Below, in pieces: positions 31,182 to 38,701 of a stretch of DNA of 38,805 nt. A program made the translations under genes and the position numbers. Below the pieces are notes generated by a model. It searched no databases. It was not told where the DNA came from and was given only the letters and a program-made list of their open reading frames with translations. The stretch is from an uncultured Bacillota bacterium (lineage in GTDB: Bacteria > Bacillota > Clostridia > Christensenellales > Borkfalkiaceae): the NCBI GenBank assembly GCA_949297575.1, contig CASFTB010000029.1, positions 1-38,805 of the forward strand, in the 5' to 3' direction. Position 1 is the stretch's first letter. Each line of letters opens with the position of its first letter.

Positions 31182-33212
31182 ATGTATTGGGCTGATAAGT
31201 TGGCGGATGAGGTCATCCGCAGAGATCCGAACAAGGAAGAATACATCTGCGCGGCGGGCATCTCCCCCTCGGGGTCGGTGCACATCGGCAACTTCCGCGA
31301 CATAGCGACCAGCTATTTCGTCTGCCGCGCCATCATCAAAAAGGGCAAAAAGGCGAAGATGATCTTCTCGTGGGACGAGTACGACCGCCTGCGCAAGGTG
31401 CCGAAAAACGTCTCCGACTTCCTCGGCGACAATTCCTTCGAAAAGTACATCGGCTACCCCTATGCCGACATCCCCGACCCCTTCGGCAAGGACGAGAGCT
31501 ATGCCGCCCACTTCGAAAAGGAGTTCATGGCCTCCCTCGAAAAGTTCGGCATTCAGATGGAATACCGCTATCAGGCAAAGGAGTACCGCTCGGGCAGATA
31601 CGCGGAGTACGTCATCTTCGCGCTCAAAAACCGCGGGAAGATCTACGACATCCTCGACCGTCACCGCACGCAGGAGGGGAGCGAGGAGGAGCGCGAGCGC
31701 TATTACCCCGTCTCCATCTTCTGCCCGCACTGCCATAAAGATTCTACGGCCATCACCTCCCTCTCGGAAGACTGCACCAAGGCGCATTACACCTGCGAAT
31801 GCGGGCACGAGGGAGAGTTCGACTTCACCAAGGACTTCAACTGCAAGCTGCAGTGGAAGGTAGACTGGCCCATGCGCTGGAAGGTAGAGGGCGTGGATTT
31901 CGAGCCGGGCGGCAAGGATCACGCCTCCAAAAACGGCAGCTACGACACCGCCAAGGACATCTCCCGCGAGGTGTTCGGCTACGAGCCGCCCCTCTTCCAG
32001 GGCTACGAGTTCATCGGCATCAGGGGCAGCGTCAACGTCGGCAAGATGAGCGGCTCCTCGGGGCTGAACATGACGCCCGATTTTCTCTTAAAGCTGTACC
32101 CGCCCGAACTCATCCTCTGGCTGTATGCAAAGACGGAGCCGCTCAAGGCCTTCGACTTCTGCCTTTCGGACGAAATTTTGCGCCAGTACTTCGAGTTCGG
32201 CAAGATGCTCAAGAGCTATATGGACGGCACGGCGGACGAAAACACCAAGCGCATCATGGAAAACAGCCTCATCGAGGGGCACAAGTTCGTGCCCGTGCCC
32301 ATGAGCCAGCTCGTCGACCTCGGCTCCGTCGTCGATTTCAACCCCGAGCTGATGGAAAAGCTGTTTGAAAAGATCGGCACGCCGTACAAGATCGAGGACT
32401 TCAAGGACCTCTTCGAGCGCGCAAAGTTCTGGCTGCGCACCTGCTCGCCCGAAAGCGAGTACGTCATCCGCGAACGGCGCAACTGGCCGTACTGGCGCAC
32501 CATGAACGAAAAGGAGCGCGCCTGCATCCGCCTTTTGAAGGAGTACATCGAAAAGGGGGGCTACACCCTCGATTCGATGCAGGCGGAACTGTACGCCATC
32601 CCCAAGCAGGTGTATCCCGAAGCCGTCGAGGATAAAAACGCCCTCAAGGGAGTGCAGAGCAAATTCTTCAAGGACGTGTACAACCTCACGCTGGGCAGAG
32701 ACAAGGGCCCCCGCCTGTACCTGTACCTGTTTGCGGTCGATCCTTCCCGCTACCTGAAACTTCTCGATTTTTCCCTGCCCGAAGCGGAAGATCCCGACGC
32801 GAAGGAAGAGGTCAGGGCGGAAGCGCCGCAGGCGGAAGAGAAGCCCGTCGAAGATACGTACGTGCCCGAGGCCGCACCCCTCAAGGAAGTCATCGACATC
32901 GGCGACTTCGACAAGTGCGACATCCGCGTGTGCAAGGTGCTCTCGGCAAAGCCCATGCGCAAGACCAACAAGCTGATGAAGCTGACCCTGCACGACGGCA
33001 GCGGCGAGCGCGTCATCGTCTCGTCCATCGCCGACCAATACGAGCCCGCACAGCTCGTCGGCAAAAAGATCGTCGTTCTGGTCAACTTGAAGCCGCACAA
33101 GTTCGGCAACGAATATTCGAACGGCATGCTGCTGGCGTCCGGAAATTCAGACGGCGCCTGCCGCGTCCTGTTCGCCGCCGACGACGCCGAGATCGGCTCG
33201 CTCGTGCATTGA
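31182..33212 (+). CDS. lysS: class I lysyl-tRNA synthetase with C-terminal tRNA-binding OB domain
   Basis: A 676-residue class I LysRS (archaeal/spirochaete type), structurally unrelated to the usual bacterial class II enzyme. The HIGH motif is HIGN (residues 34-37) in SPSGSVHIGNFRD and the KMSKS motif is KMSGS (288-292). A zinc-ribbon-like insert (FCPHCHKDST, YTCECGHEGEF) is near 180-210. After a charged linker (about 530-570, AEAPQAEEKPVED), residues 572-676 form a Trbp111/MetRS-C type OB fold (DIGDFDKCDIRVCKVLSAKP, GKKIVVLVNLKP). This module is standard on MetRS but unusual on LysRS-I. The start is ATG 31182 with GGAGAA six bases upstream. The frame remains open far upstream but outside the promoter. 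No class II LysRS is visible here. Confidence 0.93.
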   Translation: MYWADKLADEVIRRDPNKEEYICAAGISPSGSVHIGNFRDIATSYFVCRAIIKKGKKAKMIFSWDEYDRLRKVPKNVSDFLGDNSFEKYIGYPYADIPDPFGKDESYAAHFEKEFMASLEKFGIQMEYRYQAKEYRSGRYAEYVIFALKNRGKIYDILDRHRTQEGSEEERERYYPVSIFCPHCHKDSTAITSLSEDCTKAHYTCECGHEGEFDFTKDFNCKLQWKVDWPMRWKVEGVDFEPGGKDHASKNGSYDTAKDISREVFGYEPPLFQGYEFIGIRGSVNVGKMSGSSGLNMTPDFLLKLYPPELILWLYAKTEPLKAFDFCLSDEILRQYFEFGKMLKSYMDGTADENTKRIMENSLIEGHKFVPVPMSQLVDLGSVVDFNPELMEKLFEKIGTPYKIEDFKDLFERAKFWLRTCSPESEYVIRERRNWPYWRTMNEKERACIRLLKEYIEKGGYTLDSMQAELYAIPKQVYPEAVEDKNALKGVQSKFFKDVYNLTLGRDKGPRLYLYLFAVDPSRYLKLLDFSLPEAEDPDAKEEVRAEAPQAEEKPVEDTYVPEAAPLKEVIDIGDFDKCDIRVCKVLSAKPMRKTNKLMKLTLHDGSGERVIVSSIADQYEPAQLVGKKIVVLVNLKPHKFGNEYSNGMLLASGNSDGACRVLFAADDAEIGSLVH

Positions 33213-33232
33213 TGGTTTGAGAGAAGGAAAAC

Positions 33233-33270
33233 GCGGCAAAGTCCTGCCTTTACGGGCAGGACTTTGCCGC
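33233..33270. terminator. perfect 16-bp hairpin after lysS
   Basis: GCGGCAAAGTCCTGCC and GGCAGGACTTTGCCGC with a 6-base loop. No T-run follows (AATTAG), so Rho-independent efficiency is uncertain. Confidence 0.65.
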
Positions 33271-33294
33271 AATTAGCTAAAAAGGAGAGAAAAA

Positions 33295-35163
33295 ATGGGG
33301 AAAAAAGTTACAGTTACAGTTACAGTCGTGGTCGTAAGCTGCGGAAATGAGCTGTTTTTGGAAGGGTGCCTGCGGGCGTTGGCGTCGCAAGACGTAGGGG
33401 CGGCCGAAATTGCCGTCGCAGATATAAGCAACGAAGGGGGCAGAGAAAAATGGATCAGGCGTAAGCTCGGCAAAAAGCAAAGGTGCCTATATAGGCACCT
33501 GCCGCATACCGCGGCAGGTGCGGCAAAAAATCTCTTTTTAGAATCTGCGGCAGGGGAATACATAGCCTTTATCGGCGAAGATATCTGCTATTTGCCGGGC
33601 GGGCTTGAGAAACTGCTTGCGCAGGCAAAGGAGAGCGGTGCGGATATGGTGGTCGGCCGCGCCGCAGCGGGGAATTTCGGAGGGAAAGAGTACCCTGCGG
33701 CATGGACGGTCGATGACGCAATAAAACTGAACGCGGGAGCGTATACGGCGGAGGAGCTCGGCGAGCGCGCTCTCTTGCTGTGCAGAGGCTGGTCGGGGGA
33801 TAAACTGTTCCGCACGGCATATTTGCGGGAGAGCGGGCTGCGGTTTTCGGAAAGGGCGTTTTCGTCCGTAGGGGTCGTGTTTGGAACGATCGCTGGCGGA
33901 AAAGTTGCCGTAAGCGGGGAACCGACATTGACGACGCAGGATGAGGAATGTATCCGGTACCGCAAGAATCCGATGAGGAGCGCAGCTGATGTGCCCCTGG
34001 CGATGCTTTTGGCGGAAGAGGCGCTGAAAAGCAACGGCAAGGCAGATAGATTAAAGAAGTCATTCCGCACATGGTGCATAGAATTTGCAGTATGGGCATA
34101 TCAGAGGAGCGGGGAGAAAAAGCGGGAAACGCGGGAGACCATCCGTGAAAAAATAGAGCCGTGGCTGAAAATTACAGAACATGGAGCAGGAGACTTTTTA
34201 ACGAGGAAACGGTTTTTTAAATACTGCGAACTCTGTTCGGAGGATGAAGAAGAGAAAGTTATCAGCCGATTCAAAGGATATGATAATGCAAAAAAGATAA
34301 TTTCGATTTGGGGCAGTTGTATTTCGCGCGAACTCTTTAATTTCGATAAAGAAGCTTTTTTTGTAAATGGGTTTGTGTTTCAGTGTCCGTTAAATACATA
34401 CTACGATTGTCTTCCTGCGAGTACAGAAAAGATCCCGTATTCAATATTTTTGGAAAGTGCGCCTTCAAAACATTGGGCGCAGAGTACAGCGATTCAGATG
34501 AATAAAACTCCGCTTGAATATATGTATACACATCAAGGAGAATATTTGCTGATAGATATTGCGGATGTAAGATTTTTGAATTATTATTCTATAACCAGAG
34601 AAGACGGGTTAAGTACAAAAATAAATTTGGATAAGCATATGGAAAAATGTTTGTCGTATTGCATAGAGAAAAAATATATTGATCAAAAAAACGTTGAATT
34701 AAAAAGATGGTATTTAAAAGGAAAGCATATTTATGGTATCGAAAAATGGTCCGAGTTGATCCATTTATGGTTAGCGGATATCTACAAATTATATCCTCAT
34801 AATAAAATTATTTTGATGGGAACAAGATTTGCAAAAAATTATGCAGACGGAAAAAAGAAAAAACCTTTTTTAATACCCCGAGAACAACAGACAGAAATTA
34901 TAGGGACGGTCGAAAAAATGCTGTTAAAAACATGCCCGAAAATGCATTATATACCTATTCCACAACATATATATGGATGCACAGACCATCCCCTCAAGCT
35001 TTTGGATTTGCATTATTGCAAGACGGCTGACGAATATAAAATGGAAGCCTTGAAGAAGATCGTGTACGACCATGCAAGCGATGAGCAGATCCGGCAGCTT
35101 TGCGACGAGTGCGACAAAAGGCTGCAGGAAGAGCTTTCTCTCCTTGAACAAGCGGAAGAGTAG
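33295..35163 (+). CDS. GT2-like glycosyltransferase fused to a DUF6270-type domain
   Basis: A 622-residue protein. Residues 6 to about 220 are a GT-A fold of family 2: VVVVSCGNELFLEGCLRAL, GAAKNLFLESAAGEYIAFIG with the acid-rich GEDI where DXD is expected, and later GWSGDKLFRTAYLRE. From about residue 335 a second domain starts with IWGSCISRELF, the opening I associate with DUF6270 (a GSC/S start like SGNH-type hydrolases), and runs to about 600 (HPLKLLDLHYCKTADEYK). The C-terminus is helical. The first 300 codons are GC-rich, the rest markedly AT-rich, suggesting a mosaic gene. A hexamer repeat lies at the 5' end. AAGGAGAG precedes the ATG. A role in surface-polymer decoration is inference. 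Confidence 0.75.
   Translation: MGKKVTVTVTVVVVSCGNELFLEGCLRALASQDVGAAEIAVADISNEGGREKWIRRKLGKKQRCLYRHLPHTAAGAAKNLFLESAAGEYIAFIGEDICYLPGGLEKLLAQAKESGADMVVGRAAAGNFGGKEYPAAWTVDDAIKLNAGAYTAEELGERALLLCRGWSGDKLFRTAYLRESGLRFSERAFSSVGVVFGTIAGGKVAVSGEPTLTTQDEECIRYRKNPMRSAADVPLAMLLAEEALKSNGKADRLKKSFRTWCIEFAVWAYQRSGEKKRETRETIREKIEPWLKITEHGAGDFLTRKRFFKYCELCSEDEEEKVISRFKGYDNAKKIISIWGSCISRELFNFDKEAFFVNGFVFQCPLNTYYDCLPASTEKIPYSIFLESAPSKHWAQSTAIQMNKTPLEYMYTHQGEYLLIDIADVRFLNYYSITREDGLSTKINLDKHMEKCLSYCIEKKYIDQKNVELKRWYLKGKHIYGIEKWSELIHLWLADIYKLYPHNKIILMGTRFAKNYADGKKKKPFLIPREQQTEIIGTVEKMLLKTCPKMHYIPIPQHIYGCTDHPLKLLDLHYCKTADEYKMEALKKIVYDHASDEQIRQLCDECDKRLQEELSLLEQAEE
33307..33326 (+). repeat. hexanucleotide microsatellite in the GT gene
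   Basis: GTTACA three times plus GT, directly after ATG-GGG-AAA-AAA. It encodes alternating Val-Thr in the first beta strand. Unit loss or gain changes length by two residues without a frameshift. Confidence 0.85.
33481..33520 (+). repeat. two mutually exclusive hairpins inside the GT gene
   Basis: AGGTGCCTATATAGGCACCT (33481-33500) is a perfect palindrome. Its right part CACCT also starts CACCTGCCGC (33496-33505), which pairs with GCGGCAGGTG (33511-33520). Only one can form at a time. Confidence 0.7.
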
Positions 35164-35182
35164 AAATTTTCTGTATAAACAA

Positions 35183-35212
35183 AAAGAGCGGGCGGCGCTC
35201 CCGTTCTTTTTT
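35183..35212 (+). terminator. terminator of the GT gene
   Basis: AAAGAGCGGG pairs with CCCGTTCTTT (one G-T) over CGGCGCT, followed by TTT. Confidence 0.75.
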
Positions 35213-35248
35213 ACCGCCTTCCCCCGCCGCGGTTTTTTGTCAAAAGTA

Positions 35249-35277
35249 TTTACAAACGCGGGCAGGCGTGCTATACT
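35249..35277 (+). promoter_or_regulatory. promoter that places transcription start on the ATG at 35284
   Basis: -35 TTTACA (35249-35254), 17-bp spacer, -10 TATACT (35272-35277). The usual start point, about 7 bases on, is the A of the ATG at 35284. Confidence 0.8.
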
Positions 35278-35283
35278 AAGGGC

Positions 35284-36462
35284 ATGGATAAGTCTGCGAA
35301 AAAGACGCTCAGGGTCGTTCTGACCATCGCGCTCGTCATCCTCGCGCTCAACGTGCTCTTTTGGGTGCTGCTGCTCGTCTCCTGCAAGTCCGATGCAGAT
35401 CGGCGGGCGGCGGACGAGGCGCGCCTGCAAGAGCTGCTCGGCGAGGCGCCCGCGGCGGTCTCGCTGAGCGCGTCGGGCCTTGCCGAACTGCGTTCGGGCT
35501 TCGACTATACGCCCCTCCTGGAGGAGGCGGCGGAAGAAGCGGTGTGCGCCCTGAACGCGCCCGCGGTACAGCGCGACCTGCGCCTGTACGGCGAGGGCTA
35601 CCTGCTCGAGGGCAGCTCGCTGTATCTGTCCGCGCGTTACTATTCTTCGGAGGAGGGGTACGCGCTCGTGCTGCGCGCCGACCTCGGCGCGCGCACCGCG
35701 GAGGCCGTGTATGCCGCGGAAGGGGAGGAGTGGATCGACCTTCTCTCCGCAGAGGAGAACGCACTCTTTTGGTTCGACGGCGACGAGGCCGGCGGGGCCG
35801 CCGTCCTTTACGACGCCGCCGCAAAGCGCGAGCTCGCCCGCACGGAAGGGGGGCTGCACGCCGCGGGAGAATTTGTCTGGCAATATGTCTTTACTCCCGG
35901 CACTGCCCACAGGGAAAGCGTGCGCTTTTTCGGGCAGGAGGGGGGCGAGCTCGCCTCCTACACCTATCCGCTCGAGGGGGACACCGCCTTTCTCACTTCC
36001 CCGCGCGGGGTCGTGCGCGGCGTCGCCTACTCGGAGGCGGACGGGCAGACCCTCGGCATCGGCGTGCGCACGGGCGAGCTGCTGGATGCGGAGCGGTGCG
36101 CGCGGCACCTCGCCTGCGCGCCCTTTGCCTACGGCTGGGAAAAGGGCGCGGGGGAGGACGTCCTGTACAGGGGCGGCGAAGAGCTCGTCATCGACAGCGC
36201 GTGGGTGAGCGCCCGCAGCGGGCGCGCGGCGGAGCTCTTAGAGCTGGAGCGCGCGTCTTTCGGTGGCGTTTCGGCGGAACTGCTCGCAGACGGCACGCCC
36301 TGCATCCGTTTCGAAGTCGGCTACAGGTCGGGTTGGTGGGGCGAGGAAAAGTACAGCCTGCTCTTCCGTTGGACGGAAGAGGACACCCTCGAATACCTCG
36401 GCTGCCCGCAGCTGAGCGGGCGCTACGGCGGCGGCATCGTCTGCCGCGCGGAGGAAGTATGA
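35284..36462 (+). CDS. membrane-anchored extracytoplasmic protein, unknown
   Basis: A 392-residue protein with one N-terminal hydrophobic segment (residues 9-33) ending LLVSC. This could be an uncleaved anchor or, with L-V-S-C34 as lipobox, a lipoprotein signal. The rest is acidic, Ala/Glu-rich and built of paired beta-like strands (YSLLFRWTEEDTLEYLGCPQ near the end). No family recognised. There is no Shine-Dalgarno site: AAGGG lies only one base before the ATG and the -10 box ends six bases before it, so the mRNA should be leaderless. The stop overlaps the Nudix gene start (ATGA), making a two-gene operon. Confidence 0.7.
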   Translation: MDKSAKKTLRVVLTIALVILALNVLFWVLLLVSCKSDADRRAADEARLQELLGEAPAAVSLSASGLAELRSGFDYTPLLEEAAEEAVCALNAPAVQRDLRLYGEGYLLEGSSLYLSARYYSSEEGYALVLRADLGARTAEAVYAAEGEEWIDLLSAEENALFWFDGDEAGGAAVLYDAAAKRELARTEGGLHAAGEFVWQYVFTPGTAHRESVRFFGQEGGELASYTYPLEGDTAFLTSPRGVVRGVAYSEADGQTLGIGVRTGELLDAERCARHLACAPFAYGWEKGAGEDVLYRGGEELVIDSAWVSARSGRAAELLELERASFGGVSAELLADGTPCIRFEVGYRSGWWGEEKYSLLFRWTEEDTLEYLGCPQLSGRYGGGIVCRAEEV

Positions 36463-36851
36463 AAAAGCATCTCGAAGTGGTCGGCGCCGTCATCCTGCGG
36501 GAGGGGAAGGTGCTCGCCGCAAAGCGCGGGGAGAGCAGGTACCCCTACGTCGCGCACAAGTTTGAGTTCGTCGGCGGGAAAATAGAGCCGGGCGAAAGCG
36601 CCGAAGCCGCCCTCGCGCGCGAGGTGTGCGAAGAGCTGGGCGCGCGCATCGAAGCGGAGCGCCCCTTTCTGACGATAGAGCACGAATATCCCGATTTCAC
36701 GATAACGCTGCACACATTTCTGTGCAAACTGCTTTCAGACGTTCACAACACCGAGCACGAGGCGCTCGTCTGGATGCCGCTCTCCGCGCTCGACGTCGCC
36801 GAGTGGGCGCCCGCCGACGCCCCCGCCGTGGAGGCATTGAAAAAACTTTGA
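36459..36851 (+). CDS. Nudix hydrolase, MutT-like
   Basis: A 130-residue MutT-type pyrophosphohydrolase. The Nudix box is complete at about residues 40-62 (GKIEPGESAEAALAREVCEE, then LGA), matching GX5EX7REUXEEXGU. The N-terminus VVGAVILREGKVLAAKRGE and KFEFVGGK fit the family that removes 8-oxo-dGTP or related nucleotides. The length is standard. GAGGAAG (36451-36457) sits just before the ATG at 36459, which overlaps the upstream stop. As the second gene behind a leaderless first gene it has its own good ribosome binding site. The real substrate may be another nucleoside diphosphate derivative. Confidence 0.9.
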   Translation: MKKHLEVVGAVILREGKVLAAKRGESRYPYVAHKFEFVGGKIEPGESAEAALAREVCEELGARIEAERPFLTIEHEYPDFTITLHTFLCKLLSDVHNTEHEALVWMPLSALDVAEWAPADAPAVEALKKL

Positions 36852-36920
36852 CCGAGGCCGCCGCCGCGCATCGTTGCGCGGCGGCGCACGTTTAGTCGAT
36901 ACAAAATTTCCCGCGAACCC

Positions 36921-36949
36921 TTGCATTTTGCGCCCGCTTGTGTTATACT
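36921..36949 (+). promoter_or_regulatory. promoter of the collagen-repeat lipoprotein gene
   Basis: -35 TTGCAT (36921-36926), 17-bp spacer, -10 TATACT (36944-36949). Transcription is expected near 36956, the first base of the long hairpin. Confidence 0.8.
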
Positions 36950-36955
36950 GAAACC

Positions 36956-37037
36956 GCTACACAAATTGTATTTCACACAATGGGTACGAAGCGGCATTTC
37001 GTACTCCCTTTTCCCATTGTGTGAAAGATTGTGTAGC
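36956..37037 (+). ncRNA. 82-nt nested hairpin at the 5' end of the leader
   Basis: Three nested arm pairs: GCTACACAA (36956-36964) with TTGTGTAGC (37029-37037); TTTCACACAATGGG (36971-36984) with CCCATTGTGTGAAA (37013-37026); TACGAA with TTTCGTA around a GCGGCA region. All arms are perfect or nearly so. It is either a structured leader RNA or the body of a tiny inverted-repeat element. Confidence 0.6.
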
Positions 37038-37059
37038 AGCGATCGGGGGTACAATGCAG

Positions 37060-37096
37060 AGCGTGCCTTCGACCGAAAGGTGCGCTTTTTTATTTT
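37060..37096 (+). terminator. intrinsic terminator in the leader (attenuator candidate)
   Basis: AGCGTGCCTT (37060-37069) pairs with AAGGTGCGCT (37077-37086, two G-U pairs), followed by TTTTTATTTT. It ends 3 bases before AGGAGGT (37099-37105), the ribosome binding site of the lipoprotein gene, so termination here would silence that gene. Confidence 0.7.
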
Positions 37097-37113
37097 ACAG
37101 GAGGTAAAAAGCA

Positions 37114-38701
37114 ATGAGAAAAGTTCTGGCAGTATTCCTCTCCCTCGCACTTCTGTGCGGCAGCACAATTGCCCTTTCCGCCTGCGGCAGAAGCGGCGGC
37201 GGGGGCGAAACGCAGCAGTGGACGTTCGGCACGGTATACGCACAGGCGCAGGAGCTGGGCTACGCGGGCTCTCTCGAGGAGTTCATCGCCCAAATCTCCG
37301 GCAAAGACGGGCAGGACGGCGAGGACGGCGTCGGCGTCGACAGCCTCACCGTCGACGGCAACGGCAATCTGATCGTCTCCCTCTCCGACGGCAGGCAGAT
37401 CAACTGCGGCATCGTCCGCGGCGAAAAGGGAGATACCGGCGCACAGGGCCCGCAGGGCGAAAAGGGAGATACCGGCGCACAGGGCCCGCAGGGCGAAAAG
37501 GGAGATACCGGCGCACAGGGCCCGCAGGGCGAAAAGGGCGACGCCGGCGCACAGGGCCCGCAGGGCGAAAGGCGACGCCGGCGCACAGGGCCCGCAGGGC
37601 GAAAAGGGCGACACCGGCGAAAAGGGCGATAAGGGCGAGGACGGCCTCTCCGCCTACGAGATCTATCTGAAGTACCACCCCGAATATGCGGGAGACGAGG
37701 AGCAGTGGATCTATGACTTCGTCAACGGCAACCTCGCCGAAAAGCGCACGCACACCGTCACCTTCGATCTGAACTGCGAGGGCGCCGAGCCCGTTCCCGC
37801 GCAGACGGTCGTCCACGGCGAAAAGGCGGTGCGCCCCGCCGATCCCGTGCGGGAGGGGTATTTCTTTGACGGCTGGACGTGCGGGGGAGACCCCTGGTCT
37901 TTTGCCGGATGCACCGTCACCGAAGACGTAACGCTGGAAGCGCAGTGGCGCCTGCCCTATGCTTATTCCGTGATCTTCGATCACAATTATGCGGGCGGAA
38001 CGAAACAGGAAATGATCTTTACCGAGGGGCAGCAGGCCGGGTTGCCCTCGCCGCAGCGTGCCGGATATGTTTTTGTCGGGTGGTATCTCGATGCGGATTG
38101 TACCGAACCCTTCCGCTCTTCCGGCACGTGGTCTGACAACCTCGTCCTGTATGCAAAGTGGGTGCCTGAAAACGGCAACTACGTCTTTGAGGCGGAGTAC
38201 ACCGACCTTACCGGGAAGGTCGGCCTCGGCTATTCGGGAGCACCATCCGAAGAGGGTATGATCTGTGCCGACAGCAACGGCGCCGGGGCGAGCAACGGGT
38301 ATTACGTCTCCTATCTGTATCGGAAGGGTCTCTCCCTCGAATTCAACATCACGTCGGACGCGGCCGTTTCGGATGCTACCCTGTGGCTGCGCCTCTCCGT
38401 CGAACTGTTCAGCTTTGAAATGACGCCCGACCTCGTCGCTGTCGAGGTCAACGGGGAGAGGATAGAGTACGACCCCATCTCGCTGGATGCGGGCGAAATG
38501 TATCCATCCCCCTTTGAAAATTATGTGATAGGAAAGATCTCCCTCAAAGAGGGCGAAAACCTCATCCGCATCGAGATAATCAACGATAAACTCATGGTCG
38601 GCGCTATGGAGGCATGTGCGCCCGTCGTAGATTGCATCTCTATTGAAACGGAAGCCAACCTGACCTGGGAACCGGTTTATGACAATCTCTCGCTTAACTG
38701 A
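37114..38701 (+). pseudogene. collagen-repeat lipoprotein with InlB-B-like repeats and a CBM-like domain, frame broken
   Basis: ATG at 37114 opens a lipoprotein signal (lipobox LSAC, Cys24). After about 80 residues come collagen-like [12 protein letters not shown] repeats. At about 37568-37573 AAAAGGG is reduced to AAAGG, a 2-nt loss: the first frame then ends at 37632 (172 residues), while the intended frame continues in register to TGA at 38699-38701. The downstream part has two InlB B-repeat-like units (TVTFDLNCEGAEPVPAQTVV to FFDGWTC, and VIFDHNYAGG to FVGWYLDADC) and then a beta-sandwich resembling CBM6/35 (NYVFEAEYTDLTG). Together it describes a surface lipoprotein adhesin or glycan binder. 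Either decayed or phase-variable through the repeat. Leader regulation is described separately. Confidence 0.7.
37420..37597 (+). repeat. 36-nt tandem repeats coding collagen-like GXY
   Basis: Units start at 37420, 37456, 37492, 37528 and 37564. The first three are essentially identical, the fourth has GAC-GCC for GAT-ACC, and the fifth is 34 nt because two bases are missing. A shorter [15 protein letters not shown] tail follows. Confidence 0.9.

Noticed and set aside
36956..37096. T-box riboswitch in the lipoprotein leader
   Set aside because: No AGGGTGG-type T-box sequence or specifier stem, and the downstream gene is not a synthetase, transporter or amino-acid enzyme.
37420..37597. 36-nt regularly spaced repeats that superficially resemble a CRISPR array
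   Set aside because: The units are contiguous with no spacers and encode collagen-like GXY. No other CRISPR-like array or cas gene was seen.
38699..38701. Reassignment of TGA to a sense codon in this organism
   Set aside because: Many intact genes in the window end in TGA at the correct family length (prfA, azlC, lysS, the acetyltransferase), so TGA is a normal stop.
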